From: an uncultured Bacteroidia bacterium
GTDB lineage: Bacteria; Bacteroidota; Bacteroidia; Bacteroidales; UBA932
Length of the DNA stretch: 34,815 bases
Direction: 5' to 3'
NCBI GenBank assembly: GCA_902797035.1
Contig: CADBRH010000027.1
Coordinates: forward strand, 1 to 34,815
This document shows positions 7,786 through 15,947 of the stretch, in pieces (the first letter of the stretch is position 1; the number at the start of each line of letters is the position of its first letter). The notes under the pieces are model-generated. The model was not told the origin of the DNA. It made no database searches and saw only the letters and a list, made by a program, of their open reading frames with translations. The position numbers and the translations under genes were made by a program.

Positions 7786-9201
7786 ATGGATAAACTTAAA
7801 AATCTATTCGAGACTTACACCGGCCAGAAGGCCGCCGAAGTGGAAGAGCTTAACTCTTCCGGCAGTAACAGGAGGTATTTCCGCTTGAAAGGCGGAAATA
7901 TCTCCATTATTGGGGTTATCGGTACCAGCAAGGAGGAGAACAACGCCTTTGTCAGTCTGGACCGTCATTTCCTGGAGAAGGGGATCAGGGTCCCTAAAGT
8001 GCTTGCCGTGTCTGAGGACGGCATGCGATACATCCAAGAGGATTTGGGGGACGACCAGCTTTACAAGATAGTGTCCCAGGGGCGAGAGAACGGAGGTTAC
8101 AGCTCCTACGAGAGCCGGATGCTCTGCAGGGCGATGGAGATGCTTCCTAAGATTCAGTTCAAGGGCGCCCAAGGGCTTGACTGGTCGGTCTGCTATCCCG
8201 AGCCGTCCTTCAACGAGAGGACGGTCATGTTCGACCTTAACTATTTCAAGTATTGTTTCCTGAAGGCGACAGGGCTGGATTTCAACGAGGTCAGGCTGCA
8301 GGAGGATTTCGAGAGGCTGAAAGATGATCTTGTGAAAGATATGGGCGACACGTTCATGTACCGTGATTTCCAGGCCAGGAATGTGATGGTCAAGGACGGG
8401 GAGCCATATTTCATCGATTTCCAGGGAGGAAGAAAAGGGCCGATATATTACGATGTCGCGTCATTTGTCTGGCAGGCCCGTTCCCGTTATCCCGAGACGC
8501 TCCGCAAGGAAATGGTGCAGACATACCTGACCGCTCTCAAGGGGTACATGTCCGTGGATGAGGATTATTTCCACGAGAGGTTGCGGCTGTTCGTCCTGTT
8601 CCGGACGCTACAGGTATTAGGAGCGTACGGTTTCAGGGGATATTTCGAGAAAAAACCGCATTTCCTCGCCAGCGTCCCCTTCGCCTTGAGTAATCTCCGC
8701 AAGCTTCTTCAGAAGCCTTTTGACGCCTACCCGTATCTGAACGGGATCCTCACCAAACTCACCACGATGTCGCAATTCAACAACATCGCCGAGGACAAAC
8801 GCCTTGAGGTGAGAATATACAGTTTCGCTTATAAGAAAGGGATTCCAGTTGACACCACCGGCAACGGCGGGGGATATGTCTTCGATTGCAGGTCAGTCAA
8901 CAATCCGGGGAAATTCGAGCACTACAGGCAGTTCACCGGCCTTGACAAGGAGGTGGTCAAGTTCCTTGAGGATGACGGTGGAGTCTCGAAATTCCTCGAG
9001 AATGTTTACTCGCTTGTGGACAGCCATGTCAAGGTGTTCATAGAGAGGAAGTTCACTCACCTGCAAGTCTGCTTCGGATGCACCGGCGGTCAGCACAGGT
9101 CGGTTTATTGCGCCGAACGTCTGGCCAGCCATCTCTCCGACCGTTTCGACATAAAGATCACGGTCTCGCACCGGGAGCTGGACATCGAGAAGATTCTTTA
9201 A
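7786..9201 (+). CDS. AmgK-like sugar kinase fused to RapZ C-terminal domain
   Basis: 471 aa, two domains. Residues 1-~335 are an aminoglycoside-phosphotransferase-like kinase: 'GSNRRYFRL' (26-34) in the N lobe, catalytic YRDFQARN (192-199, D194 and N199) and metal-binding IDFQGG (210-215), followed by GPIYYDVASF. This pattern is that of AmgK, the anomeric MurNAc/GlcNAc 1-kinase. Residues ~340-471 match the RapZ/YvcJ C-terminal domain: 'SFAYKKGIPVD', 'VFDCRSVNNP', 'FTGLDKEV' and the signature GCTGGQHRSV (431-440), ending with 'VSHREL'. In E. coli this domain senses glucosamine-6-phosphate; the RapZ N-terminal P-loop domain is absent and replaced by the kinase. The next gene is MurU-like, 5 nt away, which supports the sugar-1-phosphate role. 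I infer a kinase with an attached amino-sugar sensor. Confidence 0.85.
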   Translation: MDKLKNLFETYTGQKAAEVEELNSSGSNRRYFRLKGGNISIIGVIGTSKEENNAFVSLDRHFLEKGIRVPKVLAVSEDGMRYIQEDLGDDQLYKIVSQGRENGGYSSYESRMLCRAMEMLPKIQFKGAQGLDWSVCYPEPSFNERTVMFDLNYFKYCFLKATGLDFNEVRLQEDFERLKDDLVKDMGDTFMYRDFQARNVMVKDGEPYFIDFQGGRKGPIYYDVASFVWQARSRYPETLRKEMVQTYLTALKGYMSVDEDYFHERLRLFVLFRTLQVLGAYGFRGYFEKKPHFLASVPFALSNLRKLLQKPFDAYPYLNGILTKLTTMSQFNNIAEDKRLEVRIYSFAYKKGIPVDTTGNGGGYVFDCRSVNNPGKFEHYRQFTGLDKEVVKFLEDDGGVSKFLENVYSLVDSHVKVFIERKFTHLQVCFGCTGGQHRSVYCAERLASHLSDRFDIKITVSHRELDIEKIL

Positions 9202-9206
9202 ATCAT

Positions 9207-9944
9207 ATGAAGGCCCTTGTTTTCGCCGCCGGCTTGGGGACGAGGCTCAAGCCTTTGACAGAGTCCATCCCCAAGGCATTGATTCCTGTGGGCGGCGAGC
9301 CTCTTCTGTATCATGTCGTGTCGAAGCTTAAATCGGCGGGGATTGACGAGGTGGTTATCAACGCGCACCATTTCGCCGACAAGATCATCGAATATGTCCG
9401 GGCAAATGACGATTTCGGGATAAAAGTGTATATCTCCGACGAGAGGGACTTGCTGCGCGAGACCGGAGGAGGTATCCGGCATGCCAGGGGATTCCTTGAG
9501 GGAGGCCCTTTCCTCGCGCACAATGTGGATATCCTCTCCGATCTGGATATCCGTTGGTTTATCTCTCAGGCAAGACCCGGGGCTTTATCCAATATCCTTG
9601 TGAGCGACAGGGTCACTAAGCGCTACATTCTTTTCGACGATGACATGCGCATGGTAGGGTGGACCAATGTCGAGACCGGCGAGGTGAAAAGCCCCTACGA
9701 AGGGCTAGATCCCGGGCGTTTCCGCAAGCTGGCCTTCTCGGGGGTGCATTTGATTTCTGACAGAATATTCACTATATTTGATGAGGACGGTTGGGGCGAA
9801 AGGTTTCCAATCATGGATTTTTATATCAAAGAATGCGCCTCGCATCCTATTTACGGAGTGCTTCCGGATCATTTGGAGACGATAGACGTCGGGAAAGTCG
9901 AGACACTCTCTGAGGCCGAGACATTTCTTAAAAAACTCAAATAA
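9207..9944 (+). CDS. MurU-like sugar-1-phosphate nucleotidyltransferase
   Basis: 245 aa from the ATG at 9207. The frame is open further upstream but that would run inside the kinase gene, and this ATG puts the classic motif at the N terminus. The motif is 'AAGLGTRLKPLTESIPKAL' (7-25), the nucleotide-binding loop of sugar-1-phosphate nucleotidyltransferases, then 'LRETGGGIRHA' and 'AHNVDILSDLD' with the metal-binding Asp. The short length without a hexapeptide-repeat tail fits MurU and mannose-1-phosphate guanylyltransferase-like enzymes. With the AmgK-like kinase just upstream, the likely reaction is MurNAc- or GlcNAc-1-phosphate plus UTP to the UDP-sugar, a shortcut around de novo synthesis. 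The sugar is inferred from context. Confidence 0.8.
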   Translation: MKALVFAAGLGTRLKPLTESIPKALIPVGGEPLLYHVVSKLKSAGIDEVVINAHHFADKIIEYVRANDDFGIKVYISDERDLLRETGGGIRHARGFLEGGPFLAHNVDILSDLDIRWFISQARPGALSNILVSDRVTKRYILFDDDMRMVGWTNVETGEVKSPYEGLDPGRFRKLAFSGVHLISDRIFTIFDEDGWGERFPIMDFYIKECASHPIYGVLPDHLETIDVGKVETLSEAETFLKKLK

Positions 9945-9952
9945 CTAGCATT

Positions 9953-10393
9953 ATGGCAAAAGGTAAATTCTGGTCTGAATTCAAGGAATTCGCGATGAAG
10001 GGCAATGTGATAGACATGGCGGTCGGTGTGGTCATCGGCGGCGCTTTCGGGAAAATCGTCACATCCCTTGTGAGCGACATCATCATGCCAGCTATCGGCG
10101 CTCTTTGCGGTGGCCTTAACTTCACTGATTGGAAGTGGGTTATCAGCAAGGCTGTCACGGAAGGCGGTGAGGTCGTCAAGCCGGAGGTGGCCATCTCCTG
10201 GGGTAATTTCCTTCAGGTGATCTTCGACTTCATCATCATCGCGCTCTGCATCTTCCTTGTGATCAAGGGTATCAACAAGGCCAAGTCCCTCACTAAGAAA
10301 GAAGAGGCTCCGGCCGAGCCCGAGGCTCCCGCTCCGAAACCGGATGATGTGGTCCTTCTCGAGGAGATCCGCGACTTGCTTAAGAACAAGTAG
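9953..10393 (+). CDS. mscL: large-conductance mechanosensitive channel MscL
   Basis: 146 aa. The first helix region KEFAMKGNVIDMAVGVVIGG and 'AFGKIVTSLVSDIIMP' is the MscL signature (residues 11-46). A second membrane helix at about 70-93 (FLQVIFDFIIIALCIFLVIKG) is followed by the charged C-terminal bundle ending LLEEIRDLL. It opens under membrane tension to release solutes during osmotic down-shock. It is the last gene of the cluster, 8 nt after the MurU-like gene, and meets the antiporter gene tail to tail with a 6-nt gap. Its presence at the end of a wall-salvage operon suggests shared expression during envelope turnover; that link is an inference. Confidence 0.96.
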   Translation: MAKGKFWSEFKEFAMKGNVIDMAVGVVIGGAFGKIVTSLVSDIIMPAIGALCGGLNFTDWKWVISKAVTEGGEVVKPEVAISWGNFLQVIFDFIIIALCIFLVIKGINKAKSLTKKEEAPAEPEAPAPKPDDVVLLEEIRDLLKNK

Positions 10394-10399
10394 GATTAT

Positions 10400-11851
10400 C
10401 TAAGACACTTTTTTGACTGACCGGATAATCTTGTATCCGGTCAGCGCTACTATTACGCTCATCAAGGGACTGATGATGTTGAAGAAGCAGAAAGGCAGGT
10501 AGGTGATCGTCGGCACGCTCAGGATGGTGGCCTGTGTCATGCCGCAGCTGCTCCACGGGTAGAGGGGCGAGGTGACAGTGGCCGAGTCCTCCACGGCACG
10601 GCTCAGAAGCTTGCCCTCATACCCTTCCTTCTCGTATATGTCTTTGAATATACTGGATGTCAGGATGATGGAAAGGTACTGGTCTGATACCACTCCGTTC
10701 AGGGTGGTGCCGGTGACGACTGTGGAAGCCACGAGTCCACCTCTCCGCCTGGTGAGTGGGACTATCGCAGACGCGAGCTCCCTCAGCATGCCGCTGGCTT
10801 TCATCGCGGCCCCGAAACACATCGCGCAGATGATGAGGTAGACAGTGTTCATCATTCCGGCCATTCCCCTTGACGAGACCAGCTGGTTGACCTCCGGATC
10901 ACCTGTCTCGAGAGACACCGTGTTGTAGAGCGTCTCCGCCACTCCGGTGAATGTCACTTTCCATCCGGCTCCGTCTACCACGCGTGATCCTATCTCCTGG
11001 ATGATTCCTGGCTGGAATAAGACCGCCGCGGCAGAGGCGAGGAGGGAGGAGAGGCCAAGTACCACGATAGCCGGCATCTTTCTGGCGATCATCACCGCCG
11101 TCAACAAGGGGACTATCATCAGCCATGGACTGAGATTGAACCGTGCCCCCAGAATATCCGTGTACTTGCCGACGGTGGCGGCGTCGGCGACCGGATGCGC
11201 GAGACCTATCACCAGGAAGATGATCAGGGTGATGGTGATTGACGGGACTGTTGTGAACAGCATGTACCGGATATGCTCGAAAAGGGGTACCTTATTAATA
11301 GACGAGGCCAGGACCGTGGTGTCGGACAGGGGCGAGATCTTGTCCCCGAAATACGCTCCGGAGATTATCGCTCCGGCTATTAGCCCCTCATTGAAACCCT
11401 CTGCCTTGCCTATCCCCATAAGGGCGACACCTATTGTGGCGATCGTGGTCCAGGAACTACCCACCATCAGGGACACCAGGGCGCAGATGGCGCAGGCGGT
11501 CAGGAGGAACACTTTGGGACTGATTATCTTGATCCCGTAATATATAAACGTGGGCACGATACCGCTCATGGTCCAGCTGCCGGAGATAGCGCCTATCAGG
11601 AACAGGATGATGATAGCCGACGTGACATCTCCCACATGACTTTTGATGGCCTCCTCGAAGTCGTGCCAAGGGACTTTGAAAAGCCACATGGCCAGCCATA
11701 CCGCGATTCCAGCGGAGAAGAGGAGGGAGACTTGGCTGGCGCCGTAGATGGCGTCGCTGCCGAAAATGCTGATGTCGAGCGCCAGTAGGGCGACGAGCGT
11801 CAGAATGGGAATCAGGGAAACGAACCGTCGTGACAGAGATCTTTTCGCCAT
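10400..11851 (-). CDS. nhaC: NhaC-type Na+/H+ antiporter
   Basis: 483 aa, about 12 membrane helices. Characteristic stretches are 'VGSSWTTIATIGVALMGIG' followed by 'GAIISGAYFGDKISPLSDTT', the NhaC family substrate region, and 'SPLYPWSSCGMTQATIL' near the end. The family exchanges sodium for protons, and some members exchange malate/lactate or other pairs, so the ion is by family. It is a single minus-strand gene: convergent with mscL on one side, divergent from the NigD-like gene on the other. The last codons form part of a perfect 11-bp inverted repeat. No clear TAnnTTTG box was found in the 96-nt upstream region, which is AT-rich. Confidence 0.88.
   Translation of the reverse strand: MAKRSLSRRFVSLIPILTLVALLALDISIFGSDAIYGASQVSLLFSAGIAVWLAMWLFKVPWHDFEEAIKSHVGDVTSAIIILFLIGAISGSWTMSGIVPTFIYYGIKIISPKVFLLTACAICALVSLMVGSSWTTIATIGVALMGIGKAEGFNEGLIAGAIISGAYFGDKISPLSDTTVLASSINKVPLFEHIRYMLFTTVPSITITLIIFLVIGLAHPVADAATVGKYTDILGARFNLSPWLMIVPLLTAVMIARKMPAIVVLGLSSLLASAAAVLFQPGIIQEIGSRVVDGAGWKVTFTGVAETLYNTVSLETGDPEVNQLVSSRGMAGMMNTVYLIICAMCFGAAMKASGMLRELASAIVPLTRRRGGLVASTVVTGTTLNGVVSDQYLSIILTSSIFKDIYEKEGYEGKLLSRAVEDSATVTSPLYPWSSCGMTQATILSVPTITYLPFCFFNIISPLMSVIVALTGYKIIRSVKKVS
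10417..10444. repeat. 11-bp perfect inverted repeat at the antiporter 3' end
   Basis: CTGACCGGATA (10417-10427), a 6-nt loop, then TATCCGGTCAG (10434-10444). It lies inside the last codons of the minus-strand antiporter gene and 24 nt past the mscL stop. On neither strand does a T run follow the stem (on the minus strand an A run follows), so it is not a textbook intrinsic terminator. It could still stop or protect the converging transcripts. Confidence 0.6.
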
Positions 11852-11947
11852 TTAGCTAAATTCGTTCGGATACTGTTCGCAATATAAAAATTTTTTTGTC
11901 ATTTTTATGCAAGATTTTCCAATTCCGGGATTTAGGTAGTAGAAGCT

Positions 11948-12793
11948 ATGAAGAAGATAGATGGTAAGCTGAACAAGATGGATTTGGCCATGTTCCGCCA
12001 CGTCCTGGTCGCTTTGGCTCTATTTCCGCTCCTGTTCATCTCCTGCTCGGGTAATCTCGACACGGATTTTGATGATATGGACGGTGTGTCGTCGGCGATG
12101 GTCTCAAGCCTTTCGAACGACATCAAATGGGCCAATGCTATAGTGACGGTGAGGACAGCCTCTTCCGGCAAGGATTATTTCCAGTTGGACGAGAAGACCA
12201 CTCTCGAGCCGATTGACTGGGAGAATCCTTTCAGCGGGGAAGTGAGGGCATTGGTAGCCTATTCCGACTCGGATAGGAGATCGGGTTTTTGCACGAGATG
12301 TGTCACTGTGGAGCGATTGGACTCCATTGTGACCAGCGACGCCGCCTACATCGACATGGTGGACGGCCTCTCAGGCGGCTCCGATTCCAAGGTGCTCTCG
12401 GTCAATACTGGTTTCGAGTCTGTCGAGGAGATGTTCGAGGCCAGCCGCCCCATCGAGGTGGTCACCAGCGAGGGAACGCCGGACTGGCTGACTTTCTCGG
12501 AGGACGGGTACCTTATGATCCATTTCGCCACTTTCTGGGGTGATGTCACCGCGCACTCTGTCAACCTCTACGCTTCACGGAAGCATCCGGACCATCTTTA
12601 TCTGGTCCATAAAGACAACGGGGATTTCCAGAGTTACTGGAAAGAGAGTTTGGTGGCTTTCAGGATCTGCCAACTGTACATGTCCAGGAAGGACGAGTAC
12701 AAGGATCCTTCATCGGTTGTCCTTCATTGGATGTCCTTCGGTGGAGAGAAAACGTTGAGGTTGCGGTACGGTAACAGAGCGACAGAGAAGTGA
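11948..12793 (+). CDS. NigD-like lipoprotein
   Basis: 281 aa. An N-terminal hydrophobic segment ends in a lipobox, LFISC, with C33 as the lipidated residue, so this is an envelope lipoprotein. The mature part has an early OB-like portion (DWENPFSGEVRALVAYSDSD) and a C-terminal beta-rich region ('YLMIHFATFWG', 'HPDHLYLVHKDNGD') that looks like the NigD family found in Bacteroides bacteriocin/stress loci. Met 11 or Met 15 could be the true start; both keep the signal. It ends 1 nt before the GTG start of the ECF sigma gene, so it is probably in the same transcript. Function unknown; a role in sensing or reacting to envelope change together with the sigma factor is inferred. Confidence 0.65.
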   Translation: MKKIDGKLNKMDLAMFRHVLVALALFPLLFISCSGNLDTDFDDMDGVSSAMVSSLSNDIKWANAIVTVRTASSGKDYFQLDEKTTLEPIDWENPFSGEVRALVAYSDSDRRSGFCTRCVTVERLDSIVTSDAAYIDMVDGLSGGSDSKVLSVNTGFESVEEMFEASRPIEVVTSEGTPDWLTFSEDGYLMIHFATFWGDVTAHSVNLYASRKHPDHLYLVHKDNGDFQSYWKESLVAFRICQLYMSRKDEYKDPSSVVLHWMSFGGEKTLRLRYGNRATEK

Positions 12794-12794
12794 C

Positions 12795-13367
12795 GTGTTG
12801 ACAGAAGGGACAGAGAGACAGGTCATTGAAAGGGCCAGGAATGGTGACAGGAACGCGGTCAGGGAGATATATGACCGCTATTCCAATTACCTTTCGGCGA
12901 CATGCTCGCGCTTCCTGACAGACCGGAGAGACCTCAAAGATGTTCTTCAAGAATGCTTCCTGAAGATATTCACGTCCCTTGACAGGTTCGATTACAGAGG
13001 GGAAGGGTCATTGAAGGCCTGGATGAGGCAGATTGTTGTCAACGAGAGTCTGAAGACCCTCCGGAAAAAGAGGAAAAACGTGCCGATAGTGTTCGAGGAT
13101 GAGCTGAAGGACGTTGAGGAGGAGGTGATTGAGCCGCCTGATGCGGAAAGCGTTCCGGCGGCCGCGATCCAGGAGATGATAAAAGAGCTTCCTGATGGGT
13201 ACAGGGTAGTGTTCAACCTCTACGCGCTGGAAGACAAGAGCCACAAGGAGATCGCCGCGGCGCTGGGAATATCAGAGAACACGTCAGCCTCACAGCTGCA
13301 CAGAGCCAGGGCGATACTGGCGAGAAAGATAAAAGAATATAAAGACAAGGTCAAGATAAAGCGATGA
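12795..13367 (+). CDS. ECF-type RNA polymerase sigma factor
   Basis: 190 aa from a GTG at 12795 (a TTG follows at 12798). Region 2 spans about residues 20-85 (IYDRYSNYLSATCSRFL, LQECFLKIFTSLDRF, LKAWMRQIVVNESL). Region 4 spans about 125-180, with the helix-turn-helix 'SHKEIAAALGISENTSASQLHRAR'-type segment. There is no region 1.1 or 3, as expected for ECF sigma factors. It overlaps the start of the next gene by 4 nt (ATGA), the usual layout for a sigma factor and its membrane-bound partner. Its targets cannot be told from this window. Confidence 0.93.
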   Translation: MLTEGTERQVIERARNGDRNAVREIYDRYSNYLSATCSRFLTDRRDLKDVLQECFLKIFTSLDRFDYRGEGSLKAWMRQIVVNESLKTLRKKRKNVPIVFEDELKDVEEEVIEPPDAESVPAAAIQEMIKELPDGYRVVFNLYALEDKSHKEIAAALGISENTSASQLHRARAILARKIKEYKDKVKIKR

Positions 13368-14734
13368 GCGAGGATTGGATTGAAATAATCAAGGAGAAGC
13401 TTGAGTCCTACGAGGCTCCCGCCCCTGATGGGGTATGGGAGAGAGTCGAGGCCTCTCTCTTCCCTGAGAAGACCCGCAAGGCGAGGATAATGCCTTGGTG
13501 GGCCTGGTCTCTCGCCGCAGCCGCGGCCGTGGCCTTGGGTGTTTTCGCCGGAGTCCGCCTGATTGACAGGGGACGAGGCGCGGACATCATCACGGACGAG
13601 AGTTTGATCGCGGAGAGCCCGGCCTCCCCCGAAACCACCATTTCTTCTTCAGTCGACAATGGGGGAGGTCAGGGATCTTCTGTCTCAGAGCCGATTCATG
13701 TCATTCCGGCCCCTAGAGGTTCGGTTCTGGCGGACGCCATAATCCCTGACGAGCCGGTGGTTCCCGCCGTTGAGGCGGTCCCGGTCGAGGAGACGGTTCC
13801 CGATGTTGCTGTAATCCCCGTCGAGGAGGTGATTGTCCCTGTCGAGGAGGTGGCTGTCCCTGTCGAGGAGGTGGTTGTCCCCGTTGAGGAGGCTGTGGCC
13901 CCAGTGGTTGTTGAGGAGAAATCCGAGGCGAATGTTGAAGAGAAGATCGAGGCGAAGGACACCGGATTCAAGACCGACCATGACGGAGAGGATTGGTCTG
14001 GTTATATGTCCGCCATAAATGATAAATTGAAGAAGAGGACCAACTCGCCGTCGGCGGGAATTTCCCTGTCCAGCGCCGCCAGGGAGTCCCAGGGTGCTAC
14101 CACTCTTGACGCCGGGACGTTTTTCCAAGGATACGCCGCGAACGCCGACAACACGAGGTTGATGACAAGGGCTTTGAGCTCGATTGTCACAAAGACGGTC
14201 TCGATCCCTGTCAATAAAGAGGAATCGCACAGAAGGCCTGTCAGGCTCGCCTTGTCATTGGATTTCCCTGTCTCCAAGGCTCTCTCGGTCGAGTCCGGGG
14301 TGACCTATTCGATTCTCCAAAGCGTGTTCTCCACCTCGTCCGGTACCAGGGTGTCCGAGCAGACCCAGACTTTGGGGTATCTTGGCTTCCCTCTGAACTT
14401 GAAGGCTAACCTCTGGAACACGGATCTTTTCACCGTGTACACATCAGGTGGTGGAATGGTCGAGAAATGCTTGAGCGCCAGGACCAAGACCGCTGTCAGC
14501 GTCAACGGGGAAAGAACCGGCTCGGTTGAACGCGGCTCTTTCAGCCTGAAGCCTCTCTACTGGTCAGTGAACGCCGGGGCCGGCCTTCAGGTGAATCTGC
14601 CCGGTAATCTGGGAATATACGCCGAGCCGGGGGTATCATATCACTTCGACAATGGCTCCCAGGTCAAATCAGTTTACACCGAGCGTCCTTTCGACTTTGT
14701 CATGGCGTTCGGAGCCCGGTACTCTTTCAGATGA
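13364..14734 (+). CDS. membrane-anchored anti-sigma-like protein with beta-barrel domain
   Basis: 456 aa. The first ~43 residues (DWIEIIKEKLESYEAPAPDG, VWERVEASL) resemble the short cytoplasmic segment of proteins encoded next to Bacteroidetes ECF sigma factors. A membrane helix spans about 44-65 (PWWAWSLAAAAAVALGVFAGV). Next comes a Pro/Glu/Val-rich spacer with four 7-residue repeats (PVEEVxV, residues 152-179). From about 250 onward, the repeated amphipathic strands and the final aromatic 'ARYSFR' are typical of the outer-membrane beta-barrel family (OMP_b-brl_2/PorT-like). A protein with both an inner-membrane helix and a barrel-like domain could span the periplasm or be regulatory only. 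ATGA overlap with the sigma gene supports an anti-sigma role; no classical zinc anti-sigma motif is seen. Confidence 0.7.
   Translation: MSEDWIEIIKEKLESYEAPAPDGVWERVEASLFPEKTRKARIMPWWAWSLAAAAAVALGVFAGVRLIDRGRGADIITDESLIAESPASPETTISSSVDNGGGQGSSVSEPIHVIPAPRGSVLADAIIPDEPVVPAVEAVPVEETVPDVAVIPVEEVIVPVEEVAVPVEEVVVPVEEAVAPVVVEEKSEANVEEKIEAKDTGFKTDHDGEDWSGYMSAINDKLKKRTNSPSAGISLSSAARESQGATTLDAGTFFQGYAANADNTRLMTRALSSIVTKTVSIPVNKEESHRRPVRLALSLDFPVSKALSVESGVTYSILQSVFSTSSGTRVSEQTQTLGYLGFPLNLKANLWNTDLFTVYTSGGGMVEKCLSARTKTAVSVNGERTGSVERGSFSLKPLYWSVNAGAGLQVNLPGNLGIYAEPGVSYHFDNGSQVKSVYTERPFDFVMAFGARYSFR
13817..13900 (+). repeat. four 21-bp coding repeats (PVEEVxV)
   Basis: Four in-frame 21-bp units encode PVEEVIV, PVEEVAV, PVEEVVV and PVEEAVA in the spacer of the beta-barrel protein. 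They probably form an extended periplasmic linker and could vary in number between strains. Confidence 0.85.
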
Positions 14735-15947
14735 TTATCCTCTCGATGAAGGGGGTTTGATAACAGTAAGCTATCGACGCTATGGAAGGGAGCGGCTTGG
14801 TGACCACCAGGTTCGCTCTCTTTCCTTTTGTTATGGATCCGGCGATTTCGGAAACGCCCATCGCGTAGGCCCCGTTGATGGTGCAGGCGTTGAAGGCTTG
14901 GTTGGGGGTGAGTCTCATCTTGACGCAGCTCAGCGCCATCACGAACCTCATGTCCCCGGAAGGTGAGGATCCAGGATTGTAGTCCGATGCCAGGGCCACG
15001 CCCAGTCCGGCATTAATATAATCCTTCGCCCTTCCGTAGGGCAGGCCAAGGAAGAAGGATGATCCAGGAAGCATGACAGGCATCGTCTCTTTGCCACGTA
15101 GGGTCTCTATCTCCGCGTCAGTCGTGCGCTCAAGATGATCCACGGACAAGGCGTTGTGGGCCACACCGACTTGAACGCCGCCGGAACAAGCCAACTCGTT
15201 GGCATGGATCTTTGGCCTCAGACCGTGGCTAAGTCCCGCCTCGAGTATCCTTGCGGTCTGTCCGGGGGTGAAGAAGCCCTCGTCGCAGAAAACATCCACA
15301 TAATCAGCTAGCCCCTCCGCCGCCACAGCCGGTATCATCTCCTTGGCTACCAGGTCGACATATTCATCCTGCCTGCCCCTGTACGCCCTTCCGACGGCGT
15401 GGGCGCCGAGGAAAGTCGCCTTGATGATCGCGGATGAGGTCTCCCTTACCCGCCGAATGACCCTCAGCATCTTCAGCTCGTCCTCAGTGGTGAGGCCGTA
15501 GCCGCTCTTTATCTCGATCGCTCCCGTACCCTTGGCGACCATCTCGCCAACCCTTTCCATGGTCTGACGGAAAAGTTCGTCCTCTGGGGTCTGATGGAGG
15601 AGGTCGGCGGAGTTGAGGATCCCGCCACCGCGGGCGGCTATCTCCTCGTAGCTAAGGCCGTTGATCTTGTCTATGAACTCCCTCTCCCTCGAACCGGCGT
15701 AACAGATGTGCGTGTGGGAATCGCAGAACATCGGCATGACCATGCCGCCTCCGGCGTCGATAACCTCGTCATCCTGAGTCGGTTCCGGACAAGAGTCCAT
15801 GGGGCCGAAGTCATGGATGAGCCCATCCTTGATGGCCACGAAAGCTTCTTTTATGGACGTCACCTCATCCATCTCGGGACCGACTTTCCTGGCCACCCCT
15901 GGTGGGACTATCCCGGCCAGATCGCCGATATTCCTGATTATCCTCAT
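14727..15947 (-). CDS. hutI: imidazolonepropionase HutI
   Basis: 406 aa. An amidohydrolase metal site 'FCDSHTHICYAGSRE' is present, with the HxH pair, followed by 'RGGGILNSADLL', 'EIKSGYGLTTEDELKMLR' and 'LASDYNPGSSPSGDM', the characteristic HutI blocks. It hydrolyses 4-imidazolone-5-propionate to N-formimino-L-glutamate in the cytoplasm, the third step of histidine degradation. It is the last gene of the minus-strand operon: its start overlaps the hutH stop by 4 nt, and its stop overlaps the converging beta-barrel gene by 8 nt. Length and motifs are normal for the family. Confidence 0.96.
   Translation of the reverse strand: MRIIRNIGDLAGIVPPGVARKVGPEMDEVTSIKEAFVAIKDGLIHDFGPMDSCPEPTQDDEVIDAGGGMVMPMFCDSHTHICYAGSREREFIDKINGLSYEEIAARGGGILNSADLLHQTPEDELFRQTMERVGEMVAKGTGAIEIKSGYGLTTEDELKMLRVIRRVRETSSAIIKATFLGAHAVGRAYRGRQDEYVDLVAKEMIPAVAAEGLADYVDVFCDEGFFTPGQTARILEAGLSHGLRPKIHANELACSGGVQVGVAHNALSVDHLERTTDAEIETLRGKETMPVMLPGSSFFLGLPYGRAKDYINAGLGVALASDYNPGSSPSGDMRFVMALSCVKMRLTPNQAFNACTINGAYAMGVSEIAGSITKGKRANLVVTKPLPSIASIAYCYQTPFIERIII

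Noticed and set aside
9078-9206. Upstream extension of the MurU-like protein
   Set aside because: It lies fully within the RapZ domain of the kinase gene, and the nucleotide-binding motif begins right after the ATG at 9207.
10417-10444. Intrinsic terminator for mscL or the antiporter gene
   Set aside because: The stem is perfect but no T run follows on either strand, so it is listed only as an inverted repeat.
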